Source: Onchidella celtica
Lineage: Eukaryota > Mollusca > Gastropoda > Systellommatophora > Onchidiidae
NCBI GenBank assembly: GCA_963931925.1
Contig: OZ007569.1
Span: 70,060,920-70,124,919 of the forward strand
Direction: 5' to 3'
Length of the DNA: 64,000 nucleotides
Below, piece by piece: positions 10,692 through 19,859 of the stretch. The notes under the pieces were generated by a model. That model made no database searches. It worked only from the letters and a program-made list of their open reading frames with translations, and was not told the origin of the DNA. Position numbers and translations under genes: made by a program. Every line of letters begins with the position of its first letter. Positions within the stretch are counted from its first letter, which is position 1.

Positions 10692-10896
10692 CCCTATTAC
10701 TGCCATGGCCGATATTACCGTGTCCTGACGTGGGCTTTTGTGCCGAAGTGATAACCTCATAAATTTAGGTATTTGGAATTTGGGTCGAGCTGGAAACCTC
10801 AACAAATTATACCTTTCTGGAAGTCTGATTTCACTGGCTCTGGCAATGCAACAATGACAAATTAAACGACTCAACTGGCTTGAGGCAGCTTTTGGG
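10692..10896. mobile_element. TTAA-flanked MITE, 205 bp
   Basis: It is bounded by TTAA at 10688-10691 and 10897-10900. Ends CCCTATTACTGCC and GGCAGCTTTTGGG form a 13-base inverted repeat with a few mismatches. TTAA target duplication with CCC-starting ends is the pattern of piggyBac or Kolobok derivatives. There is no coding capacity. It shares its right TTAA with the next element. Confidence 0.6.
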
Positions 10897-10900
10897 TTAA

Positions 10901-11106
10901 CCCCTTCAGTGCCAACGCAGTATTGCGATGATTTTTACATTCCGGGTTACTTTTGAATATGATATTTTGGCTATTCCAAAAGGTAAATGGTAACTTCAAA
11001 GGCAAAATTTGTCAAATTTTATTCAAATGACTAAAAATTCATGATAGAGTCACAGCCCAATACATAGAAGAGTATTCATGACGATACGCCGACGGCATTT
11101 AAATGG
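10901..11106. mobile_element. TTAA-flanked MITE, 206 bp
   Basis: It is bounded by TTAA at 10897-10900 and 11107-11110. The left end CCCCTTCAGTGCC and the right side ATTCATGACGATACGCCGAC match the copy at 28823-29029 in layout, length and sequence. The right terminal repeat is more diverged. Confidence 0.7.
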
Positions 11107-11109
11107 TTA

Positions 11110-11880
11110 AAAAAACAAAAGAAGTTTTGTGCTCTGGCAGATGTGAGGGGTGATAAAGATCCAGAATGTCCTAACACTGGTCAATTCATCACGAGAGTAG
11201 AGATGGAGAGGGGGCATTGGATGTAGTGTCTGTGGTACTAGGTAGGGGTTTCCTCACTGGCAAGTGAAGAGGCTTGGTGGTTTATTGCGTGCGCTGACGA
11301 TTTGCCGGTCAAGTGGATGGCAGATAGTTGGACAAACAATCAGACAAACAAACAGACGGACAGAGGGATGGGCTGGAGGAAAGTCAGGCAGTCAGGTAGG
11401 TCGGTAGGTAGAGCACCTTCAGTCCCTGTATCACTTGCAATGATTAGCAAACCCGGTCTCTTTCTCAAGTAAGAACAAGAAACACCTCGACCATGAACAT
11501 AATTATACGGTCATTCCACAATTACCTACGGTTTTTTTGGGGGGTGGGGGGGGGGGGGCGGCGACGTTTTGAGATGAACTGCTCACCTTTATCAGACAAT
11601 CACGCTGCACCGTTCAGCAGTTATATAGATTATATCGTTTTGTTTGGTTGACTTGTGAGTTTTAAACGTAAACTCACATCGACCTAAATCACCATTTTAG
11701 ACTTATTGCAGGAGCGAAGTCTGATTACAAAACCAAAGAGAGAAAATACTGAGTTGTGTTCACTGTTTAGCCATAGCTTTCTGTGTGAAATATTACGCTT
11801 CCTTAACAACAGCTACCGCTAGACTCGAAGTAAGCAGTTTTCTTTGATTTTCAAAAAAACACCAAAACATGACTTACGCA
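11110..11880. other. unannotated DNA with G tract
   Basis: No gene is recognised. There is an ACAAACAGAC-type simple stretch at 11331-11365 and a G-rich tract at about 11540-11560. Confidence 0.4.
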
Positions 11881-11924
11881 GTTGTGGAATGACCGCGACG
11901 CTATAGACCTTTTCAACTTCCGCG

Positions 11925-12143
11925 TTACGGTTGTTTGCGGGGAGCCGCACGGCTTCGAAAAGCACCGTGTAGGGCAAAAACCTCAACTTGCCTTGATGAT
12001 GGCATCTGAATATGTGCACATTCAAAGCAAAGATGCATTTTTATGCCAGAACCAGCACGTAACGGGTTTGTACAGTTGGGTGCCCAACAAGAGGGTGGCA
12101 TCGTTCGACCGTTGTCCACCATTTCCGCCCTACACGCCGCCAT
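11925..12143 (-). pseudogene. THAP-like zinc-finger start (partial)
   Basis: The minus-strand frame from about 12143 contains MPPSCWAPNCTNPLRAGSG followed by IKMH. Met-Pro-x-x-Cys-x4-Cys-x-Asn followed by Gly-Ile-Lys is the N-terminal half of a THAP domain, a DNA-binding C2CH finger found in P-type transposases and host regulators. I do not find the second half, with its aromatic residues and Cys-x2-His, in any frame directly downstream; a GTAAGT near 11870 might be a splice donor. The first ATG lies in an ATGGCGGC context next to an E-box, as in a real 5' end. It could be a first exon of a host THAP gene, a transposase relic or a broken copy. Confidence 0.42.
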
Positions 12144-12162
12144 TTTGTTTGCAAATCACGTG
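12136..12162. promoter_or_regulatory. promoter-like motif cluster: YY1-like site and E-box
   Basis: GCCGCCATTTT (12136-12146; minus strand AAAATGGCGGC, a YY1-type site over the candidate ATG) and CACGTG (12157-12162) lie just 5' of the minus-strand THAP-like ORF. The pairing is typical of TATA-less animal promoters. Function is inferred from motifs only. Confidence 0.35.
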
Positions 12163-12505
12163 ATATGGAGGACGGTAAATTAAAATGGTCTTATAGGCCT
12201 ACCACCCTCAGCCATGAATATAATATCTCACAAATTATCACAGACCTCAGAGTTAATGAGCTCTATTTTCATTCTGGTATGCCGTCAGTTCCATTTACGA
12301 CAGGACTTTATTTCAGTGGATACTGCGACACAGGCTATCAAAGCCAGCCGTAAATAGCTGAAATCTGAACCTGCGACGAAAAATGGAACTAGGCCAGTTT
12401 GGTAAACTTCAGACGTGTCATTTCACATGTCTTGTTTGGACATAACGTGGTCTTTGCAGTGTTAATTGTAGTTACCTTAAAGCAAGAGTCTCCAGACTTT
12501 GTGAA

Positions 12506-12643
12506 CTTTCGTGTTTAGATCTTTATTTTAGGAGGTTCGCTGCTCTTGGCTTTTACATCTGACTTTTCTTGTTTTTATTTTTCTTGTTCTTGTTTCCGTG
12601 TGTTTTGGTGGCAGGGATTAGTTTTTCAGAATTTTGCCCGGGC
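12506..12643 (-). mobile_element. SINE type B, 3' half, left of the 5.5-kb insertion
   Basis: On the minus strand this is the type B tail (GCGAACCTCCTAAAATAAAG near 12520-12545) and the AAAATTC side of the body, ending at GCCCGGGC. It continues at 18105. The outer flank TTTGTGAA (12498-12505) matches TTTGTGAA at 18388-18395, giving the SINE's own target duplication across the intervening element. Confidence 0.85.
12635..12643. other. target-site duplication, left copy
   Basis: TGCCCGGGC, identical to 18105-18113. The uninterrupted SINE consensus has this string once. Confidence 0.85.
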
Positions 12644-12677
12644 GCGAGAATCTTTTTTACACTGCGTTGCCGGAAAG
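12644..12677 (+). repeat. left terminal inverted repeat, 34 bp
   Basis: Starts GCGAGAATCTTTTTTACACT and ends GCCGGAAAG. It is identical, inverted, to 18071-18104; similarity stops abruptly after base 34. Confidence 0.93.
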
Positions 12678-12959
12678 GCGGTACTTCTTTGGAATCCCCG
12701 TGACTATTTATAATAACCGCACAGGCGATCATTACGTCACCGAATTCCGTGGGTAAAGCCTCCCGCTAACATGGCCATATTTTTTTATAACAGCCGAACA
12801 ACCGGTGAATTCCTTGGGTAATGCCCACTCTAATGTAATAGTCTAAAGAAATAGCCGCGAGAACGTGAAAATTTTCCTTGGTGGCAGAATGTTGTTGAAC
12901 ATACTCTTTGCGTCTGATCCCTCGAGACCCGCTCTCACACATTGCTGTGGTTCCCACCT

Positions 12960-13768
12960 GTGTGGTATAAATCTAGACTCTAGATCTAGATCTAGATTCT
13001 AGATTCAATTGTCTTTAGATATCTCATCATCAGTCAAAGCTCACACACCCTCATATCTGTGTGATAGAAATCTGGATCTAGATTTAATTATCATTAGGCT
13101 ACATATCTCAGCACTCATGGCTCACACTCTCCTGTTATGCAATATATAAATCTAGATCCAGATGTAATTATCTTTACAAATTACATATCTCATGACTCAA
13201 GGCTAACACTGTCATATCTGTGTGATATAAATCTAGATCTAGATCTAGATTCAATTGTCATTAGATATCTCATCACCCAAGGCTCACACTCTCATACCTG
13301 TATGGTACAAATCAAGATGTAGATTTAAATATCATTACACATATCTCATCACTCAAGGCTCACACTGTTATACCTGTATGGTATAAATCTAGATCTAGAT
13401 TTAAATATCATTACATATCTCATGACTCTAGGCTCCCACTGTCAGACCTGTGTGATATAAATCTAGATTTAGATTTCATTATCATTAAGTATCTCATGAC
13501 TCAAGGCTCCCACTGTCATACCTGTGTGATATAAATCTAGATCTAGATTTCATTATCATTAAGTATCTCCTGACTCAAGGCTCACACTCTCATATCTGTG
13601 TGATATAAATCTAGATCTAGATTTCATTATCATTACATATCTCATCACTCAAGCCTCACACTCTCATATCTGTGTGATATAGATCTAGATCTAGATCTAG
13701 ATTTAATTATCATGACATATTTCATCACTCAAGCCTCACACTCTCATATCTGTGTGGTATTGATATAG
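12960..13768. repeat. AGATCT-rich satellite array, about 74-80 bp unit
   Basis: About ten units, each with a variable (ATCTAG)n run, TTTAATTATCATTACATATC-like text, then CTCATCACTCAAGGCTCACA and CTCATATCTGTGTG. Unit length varies mostly by the number of AGATCT hexamers. It lies inside the 5.5-kb element, about 280 bp from its left end. Confidence 0.9.
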
Positions 13769-13779
13769 ATTTAATGGCT

Positions 13780-14388
13780 CATTTTGCTCAAACACAAGAC
13801 AAAGGGCCGTAATAATATAGGTGGCGCTCCAGAAGTAGAGGTATACTTTCAGGCACTTTCGCTTTATCCGACTCGATGTTATCAACATGGCGAACGTTGC
13901 AAGCAGGATTTATTTAAATCTGTGTGGATTCTTGAGCATGATTTGATCAACATTAGGTGTAGCTATGGTGTTTTCTTGCCTTATGATGCAAATTGCTGTA
14001 TTCACTGTGCATAACTTCATTTTTTAAAATGTGTTTATCATGTGATTTTAGGCATCAGCCATTATCTCGTTAAATGAGCTTATGTAAAGTCGGAGTTGTA
14101 GCCCTGGGTACCTGAAATTGAAATACGATTAAAAAAAATATTCTTTTTTATGCTTGCAATTCCCCGATAACCTATCGCCTTTCTATACTCTAATCCTGAT
14201 TGGCAGTGAAATAGATTATACTCCAGTGGACAGTGGGTGTGTTTTCTTAGTGTTTACTATGAAAACTTGTTTTATGTTGTGATTTGTATGAATGATTTAA
14301 CTTAAATGTTAACCAATTACTTAAAGTGATATTGATATTAACGAAACATATTTACTGACAGAAGCAATAATATAAATTATAACACAAA
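13780..14388. other. unassigned internal DNA of the TIR element
   Basis: No recognised gene. ATCAACATGGCGAACGTTGC at about 13879-13898 looks like a start-codon context with a short 19-codon ORF (MANVASRIYLNLCGF...). It might be a captured exon fragment, but nothing supports function. Confidence 0.3.
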
Positions 14389-14393
14389 CAAAT

Positions 14394-15774
14394 TGTCACG
14401 AGTGGAGTGAGCGATAGTTAATAATTACGGGGGGAAAGGAGGAGAGTAAAATTAACGCACGTAGACAAGTAAGAAAAGCGTGCATGTTATGAGTGGTGAG
14501 GGTCTGAATGAGGCGAAAGCGCTGTATTACTATTACTGCAAGTTAGAAGGTCCTACTGAACGGACGCTACTAAGAGCCCAGCGGGCGAACATAAGGGGAG
14601 CAGTCGGAAGACGGATGAGTGTTTTTCCAGTGATGTCTGGTAGGTAGAACGTTGATTGATTATTATGATTGATGTATTATATGATATTCGTCTATTACCA
14701 TGATGTAAATAAGTATATGTGAGGAATGTGGAAGTCCTTGATATTGGATATAGCAATGTGCGCCATGAGCGATAGATGAAAGTGAGTTCATGGAGTTGTA
14801 GCACGAGTGAGTATTGTGTACTCCGATGGAGGTGTGTTACCGTAAGATGTGTGGTGAGTGAAAGGTGAACTATTGTGTGTACGCTTCATGAGTTGTAAGG
14901 AGAGGTGGAGTGAATAGAAATGGAAGGGTGTTATACCAATGTAATGTTATTCTTGTAGGTGTCGGGGACGGGCCGAAGAGCCACCTCGATGAGCACAGGG
15001 GATAGGCCAGCATAGGGCCGGAGGCCATACATAGGCCAGAAGTGAGGCTGTCGGTGCAGGACAGTAGAGGCACATAAAGTCGTGGCAGTCAGGCCACGGA
15101 CAGGGACGTAGATATGAGAGTGAATGGGATAATATATTATTGCCATGTTGAGGGGCTAGTGAACTGATACTATATTATTGCCATGTTGATGGGCTAGTGA
15201 ACTGATACTATATTATTGCCATGTTGATGGGCTAGTGAACTGATACTATATTATTGCCATGTTGAGGGGCTAGTGAACTGATACTATATTATTGCCATGT
15301 TGATGGGCTAGTGAACTGATACTGTATTATTGCCATGTTGATGGGCTAGTGAACTGATACTGTATTATTGCCATGTTGATGGGCTAGTGAACTGATACTG
15401 TATTATTGCCATGTTGATGGGCTAGTGAACTGATAAGGTGTATGACAATAGGAGGGTGATATTGAGAGACTGCGGTGCCAGTGAATCATTAAGGTACTAT
15501 TAAGACCCTGAGGGGAGAGGCTGAGGCCGAAGTGCCTTTAGGAAGTAACTACCGGATCGTGGATCCGAGGAAGAGTGCATGTGAGAGTAAGGCCGTTGTA
15601 CGGCAGTTAATTTCAATAATATAATGTATGTAATGGCACTGTTATTCTTATCTTATATTTATGTATAATAATTGTGTGAGTCTGATGGGTTGTTCTGTTA
15701 AGTGTTAAACTTGTTCGTTCGTGATTGTTGTCCTGTCATAACTTATTACATCTCCCAGTCTGGGATTTGTGACA
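14394..15774 (+). mobile_element. solo LTR, 1381 bp
   Basis: It begins TGTCACGAG and ends TTTGTGACA, a 6-base inverted terminal repeat with TG...CA ends. It is flanked by CAAAT on both sides (14389-14393 and 15775-15779), a perfect 5-bp duplication typical of LTR retrotransposon integration. No primer-binding site, gag or pol lies between or beside, so this is a solo LTR left by recombination between two LTRs. It contains a 38-bp minisatellite. The orientation and the family (Gypsy-like being the commonest with 5-bp duplications) are not established; the plus strand is nominal. Confidence 0.75.
15133..15436. repeat. 38-bp minisatellite, 8 units, inside the solo LTR
   Basis: Unit ATACTATATTATTGCC followed by ATGTTGATGGGCTAGTGAAC and TG. 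The CCATG landmarks fall at 15143, 15181, 15219, 15257 and so on, exactly every 38 bases. Units differ only at a few positions (GAGG/GATG; ATAT/GTAT). Confidence 0.95.
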
Positions 15775-15779
15775 CAAAT

Positions 15780-16890
15780 TAGTTGGGAAATCTGAAACCA
15801 GGCAGGGATTGAGATTAAAAGTAGGTACTCAAAACTGATTTTGGAAAGTCGCTGTATAGACACTTAAATTAAGTTTTCCAATTGAAAGAACTCACTTTCC
15901 TAAGAATTTTGATACCAAATTTGTCTCTATATCTCAATATTTGGCAAAGTTATGATCATCTGAATTTTCATGAAACACCACCGGTGCGTTATCCATGCAA
16001 ACATACCAGACTGTAAACACATTCTATTTAATACAGACAACAAGCCCAAATTTTTTCAAGGGTTTAAATTATTAATAAGTGGTCTTTTATTTGAATCAAA
16101 AATGCCTCCACATCAAATTTCACTTTTTGACAAGGAAGACAAAAATGTCAAAATTTATCAGTAAGAAACACATCATTGTGTTGGTTATTCGAAGGCTTAT
16201 CCATAGAAGGATAAAAGAAATGGTTATTTTCAAAATCAACAGCTATATTGAAGCTTAATTTAGGAGCAAAAAATGCGTAATTTCGCAAATTTTAAAATTC
16301 CATACAAACATAAAATCGACATACACAGACATCAAATGATTTTCCGTAGCCCAGGCAAAAATATACCAAAATAAAGGTTAGTTATTCAATGTAATCCAAA
16401 TATCAGTAAATTGTAATTTTGAGTCTGTGTGATCAGATCCATATTGAAACGATATATAGGTGTTACTCAGCTCCCGCAGATAAGCGATTTTGGCCGTTAA
16501 AATGTCCGATAGTGACTACTTTGGGCTCATAATATTAAAGTTTTAACAGTAATTTCATGGAATTGAAAAATAACATTTGAAAGAGGTATTATTTTCAATG
16601 TTATTATTGGTATGTGGCATTTTAAGTTATTTTATTTTGGTGCTGAGCTACAGAGGAATAAGAACGGATCACGGCAGTGCCGATAACCACCGGTATTTTT
16701 TGCAAAAGGGAACAATGCAATAATCGGGCATTTTTGAGAGAAAACTACAGTTTATTATGCGCAGCCGTCACTTCATGGAGCATCAGTATAGGGCAAATCA
16801 AGCGGTCACTTCCGGGATCGGCTGCTGTTTGTTTACCTGCAGTTATTGCGCGCCCCCTATCGGGTTAAGGGGAAGTAATTTCAGCAAAAT
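15780..16890. other. unassigned internal DNA of the TIR element
   Basis: AT-rich, with no recognised coding region. A GC-richer patch at 16660-16870 carries several short ORFs without recognisable domains. Confidence 0.4.
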
Positions 16891-17250
16891 GAGCCATTAT
16901 CCTTACATATCTCAAGACCCACCCTCTCATATATGTGTGGTGCTGGCTAGATCTAAGCATAATTTTATCTTTCATCGCTCATGGCTCAATCTCTCATATT
17001 TACTGCTGCTGGTCAACAGCTCTGTGATAGGAGATTAGATTTAATTAGGTCTATGACTTCATATTTTATTATTCATATCTGTGTAATACAGATACATTGA
17101 ATTATTATGTTGTATCTCACAATTCAAGGCTCACTCTCTGTCTCTCGTACTGCTGCAATTCAACATCTGTTTGATCAGATCTAGATCTAACTGTGATTCC
17201 ATACCTCATCACTCAGGACTCACTTCCTCATACTAGATCTACTGCATTCT
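16890..17250. repeat. diverged second array of the AGATCT satellite
   Basis: About four to five decayed units with the same phrases as the 13-kb array (TTACATATCTC, GGCTCA..CTCTCAT, ATCTGTGTG.TA). Isolated (AGATCT)n runs follow at about 17494-17512 and 17643-17660. The two arrays lie on either side of the solo LTR. Confidence 0.7.
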
Positions 17251-17590
17251 ATCTCTGGTGAATTTTAATCAGTAGCCTATCTTGCCAGTGCATCATCTTC
17301 AATTCATTGTAGGCTACAGTGTAAATCTAGAACTGCTTAAAAGCAAATCAACAGGAAAGTTTTTAATTGTAACTGAGATTTATTAGTCGGTGACTTTATT
17401 GTGCGGTAAAAATGAAGACAACCGCATTCGCTAGACCTCTAATCCTACAGCTCTAACTAGCCTGCAGAGTGGAGAAATGTACATGGCACACATCTGATCT
17501 AGATCTAGATCTAGATCTAATTCTTCTGTGACGGAAATGACGGGCTTACTTTCATCACGTTATTCATAAATTATTAAAATTGACAACTAC

Positions 17591-17830
17591 CTGAGATGAA
17601 GTGCTCGGCACAAACAGAATGGGTCGACTCACCTTTTTTAATGTCTAGATCTAGAATCTAGATCTGCTGGTTGGTAGCTTGTCAGCCATACCACAGTCGA
17701 ACGACGTTCGGTCAATTCTTTCACTTCCATTCCTTTGTTTACACGAATGGTGGGGAATCTGACCAACTTTTATCCATCCTTTCCACCCCTGTCGCGCGTA
17801 GCAATTAACGATAATGCAGCTAGTAGGCAT
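17591..17830 (-). pseudogene. THAP-domain first exon, frameshifted
   Basis: On the minus strand, ATG at 17828-17830 opens MPTSCIIVNCYARQG, giving the paired cysteines Cys-x4-Cys. The +1 frame continues with TIRVNKGMEVKELTERRST and VVWLTSYQPAD, which carries the conserved Leu-x-Glu-Arg-Arg and Trp region. A third frame gives VCAEHFISG (Cys-x2-His at about 17601-17612), the closing zinc ligands and Phe. Directly after comes CAG/GTAGTT, a plausible splice donor (exon ends at 17591). Total length of about 80 codons equals a normal THAP domain. Two frameshifts, the second near an inserted AGATCT run, mean the copy is dead. THAP domains bind DNA and form the N-terminus of P-type transposases, but also occur in host genes, so a captured host exon cannot be excluded. 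Its place just inside the right TIR favours transposase. Confidence 0.82.
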
Positions 17831-17869
17831 TTTAGTTAACAAAACCGCTTCGATATAATTATCTCTAAG

Positions 17870-18060
17870 TTACACTAATCAGCTGATCCACCGGCCAAAC
17901 AATCGCGATGGCGGAAAAACAAAAGAAAAGCACAATGTGACGTCATGCGCATTCTACCTATAAGTTAGCCTATAGTTGGCCGATGACGGAGCGGGAAATG
18001 CCTCCTACTGCGCATGCGATATTTTATTATCGTCACAAAGGGTGAGGTGGAGACGTAGAG
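17870..18060 (-). promoter_or_regulatory. promoter-like segment upstream of the THAP exon
   Basis: TGACGTCA (CRE, 17938-17945) and the NRF1-like palindrome TGCGCATGCG (18009-18018), plus GATGGCGGAA near 17908, lie between the right TIR and the THAP ATG. This is where a transposase promoter would sit. Activity is inferred from motifs only. Confidence 0.45.
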
Positions 18061-18070
18061 CTTTGTTTGG

Positions 18071-18104
18071 CTTTCCGGCAACGCAGTGTAAAAAAGATTC
18101 TCGC
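18071..18104 (-). repeat. right terminal inverted repeat, 34 bp
   Basis: Exact reverse complement of 12644-12677. Confidence 0.93.
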
Positions 18105-18387
18105 TGCCCGGGCAGCGGCCTTATTCGGCCTGTACTTCTCGACTTTCAGCTGCCATGGTATCTTTAACGTACGCAACGTGCACACGGGGCCTCCGAGTTT
18201 TTGGTCCTTATCCGAGAAATCTAGGGGCTCGAGGCTACTTACCATAGGATCAAGGACAGGATCACCTCCTCCCCCCACCTTTCTCCCACACAAAAAAAAG
18301 TTCCAACATGCCTGCACCAACTGGGAATGGAACCCGGTACCTTCGGTATGATAGGCCAACACATTGCCTCTAAACCAACATGTGCCC
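18105..18387 (-). mobile_element. SINE type B, 5' half, right of the 5.5-kb insertion
   Basis: It starts with the duplicated TGCCCGGGC and continues through the SINE body and tRNA-like head (box A-like TGGTTTAGAGG, box B-like GGTTCCATTCC). It ends against TTTGTGAA (18388-18395), the partner of 12498-12505. Confidence 0.85.
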
Positions 18388-18395
18388 TTTGTGAA

Positions 18396-19195
18396 TTGGG
18401 AGCAAAGAAGCATTTTCTGTGTCTTTTCAAGTTCAAAAACTGGAGAGTCTGTGCTAAAATTTAAATGAACATTTTAGATCATTCTGTCTGAATACAGTCT
18501 CACATTCAGAAGTTCATGAAATGTTACCTGAACCAAAATAGGGCTACAGCAATTTATCTTACTCAACTGTTTTCCCACTGGGACAGACTGTGTCAACCTC
18601 CGGCGTACCTACCCTCAGATACGACTCCAAACCCTGGATGACCCTCGGCGACTCGACGGACGGACAACCACCACAACCGTATAATATTTTGTTTGTTTGT
18701 TTGTTTGCTAATTACTTGTACTTTGAGAAAGTGGTGAAGGCGAGATAAACTAACCGAAACTGTGACCAGAACTGATAAGGCCCTCAGGCCATAATTTGAA
18801 GCCCCGTGCCTTTGAGCACAACCGGTGCAAATCTAGTTAACTCTCAACTGGTTAGATTGTGTTGGGGTTATAGATGGACGCGTGTACATATTTTACGGTA
18901 TTTCACGGGTTCAAGGGTTTGAGGAAACCAACCAATGTCATTTAAACCACGTTCAACACAAATTAATATTATTTGGAATATCTTGCACAGAAAATCCGCC
19001 ACCTTTCACATCCGTTGGGCTATCATGATTAAGAGGTCATCATTAATCCAGTTAATGAATTTCTGGGAGCAAATTTCAGATATTTGTGGTAAAAACCAGT
19101 AGAAGAAACATGTTGGCATATAGTCAAAATATGGTTTTAACTGTCATCAACAGCATCAGGTTCTGCGCCAACTTGAATGTAACCAGGCACAGAGC
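18396..19195. other. unannotated DNA
   Basis: No gene recognised. A (GTTT)n run lies at about 18690-18710. Confidence 0.4.
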
Positions 19196-19201
19196 TTTCC
19201 A

Positions 19202-19520
19202 CTGACATTAAAGACAGGAGATGGGATCCATCTTCGAAAAGGTGAAGAATTCAGTTATTTATAAGAAAATACGTGTAGTATATCACGGGAATTTTGTAGA
19301 TTATCTCGCTAACTAGAGTGCCAGTGGTAATCTTATAATTAAGTACAATCAGAGTCTTCTATTGGCATCAAAGACAGGAGATGGGATCCACCTGCAGAAA
19401 GGTGAAGAACTCAGTTAATTCTGAGAAAATACGTGCAGTATATTACGAGAATTTTGTGATTTTATCTCACTAACTAGAATTTCAATGATAATTTTACAAT
19501 AAAGTACTTAGTACCGGTAT
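19202..19520. repeat. 160-bp direct tandem duplication
   Basis: AGACAGGAGATGGGATCCA starts at 19212 and again at 19372. The two units align over AAGGTGAAGAA.TCAGTTA, GAAAATACGTG.AGTATAT and the following text, with about 15-20 percent differences by eye. Confidence 0.8.
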
Positions 19521-19716
19521 AAATTCTGTATTGATCCAATAAATTACTGCTAATTTTCTTGAACTTTAAGACTAGACATACAGAGATTTAAACTCATACC
19601 TGCCTTAGTTAATCCATAGGTGTAAGTCTAAAGCAGTGCTATCCCGTGATGACAAATATAACATTGTTACCAGTATAACTGACATTGCAGTGTTATTATC
19701 TTTAGGTCGGCATTGT

Positions 19717-19848
19717 GTCAAGTCTGTTTACGTCTGGTTTAGTGCCTGAGGATTCTCTTTCCATCAGCTGAATCAAGACAGTGCGCGAGGTTTCTTTTAA
19801 CCCCATTAGTCCACATTTCACACTAAACCGAGACAAAACAGACTTGAC
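19717..19848. repeat. fold-back repeat with 28-bp arms
   Basis: GTCAAGTCTGTTTACGTCTG with GTTTAGTG (19717-19744) is the inverse, with about two mismatches, of 19821-19848. The 76-bp spacer contains TTTTAACCCC. It may be a small fold-back MITE. Confidence 0.65.
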
Positions 19849-19859
19849 TCAGCGCGCCG

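Larger units (their letters stand above)
12644..18104 (-). mobile_element. 5461-bp TIR DNA transposon with THAP exon (P-like or other THAP-bearing type)
   Basis: The left end begins GCGAGAATCTTTTTTACACT and the right end is its exact inverse; the inverted repeats are 34 bp (12644-12677 and 18071-18104) with no mismatch. TGCCCGGGC flanks both sides (9 bp; 8 bp if the T is coincidental), and the disrupted SINE reads through when the element is removed. Next to the right end, reading leftward, come a promoter-like segment and a THAP exon, the order expected for the 5' end of a P-type transposase. Drosophila P has 31-bp ends and an 8-bp duplication; Mutator-like elements make 8-10 bp duplications but usually lack THAP. 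No transposase catalytic core is visible. Inside are AGATCT satellites, a solo LTR (14394-15774) and unassigned DNA. A direct repeat GAATTCC.TGGGTAA.GCC occurs at 12742-12760 and 12807-12825. Element boundaries are very secure; the superfamily is an inference. Confidence 0.88.

Noticed and set aside
12644-18104. Calling the TIR element a hAT or Mutator-like element outright
   Set aside because: Ends do not start CAG/TAG as in most hATs, no MULE transposase is visible, and the THAP exon points elsewhere. Superfamily left open.
12636-18113. Reading the target duplication of the TIR element as 8 bp (GCCCGGGC), which would match P or hAT exactly
   Set aside because: The base before the right copy is T, as in the SINE consensus before the left copy, and taking it as part of the duplication leaves both TIRs symmetrical. 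Nine bases is the simpler reading, though eight cannot be excluded.
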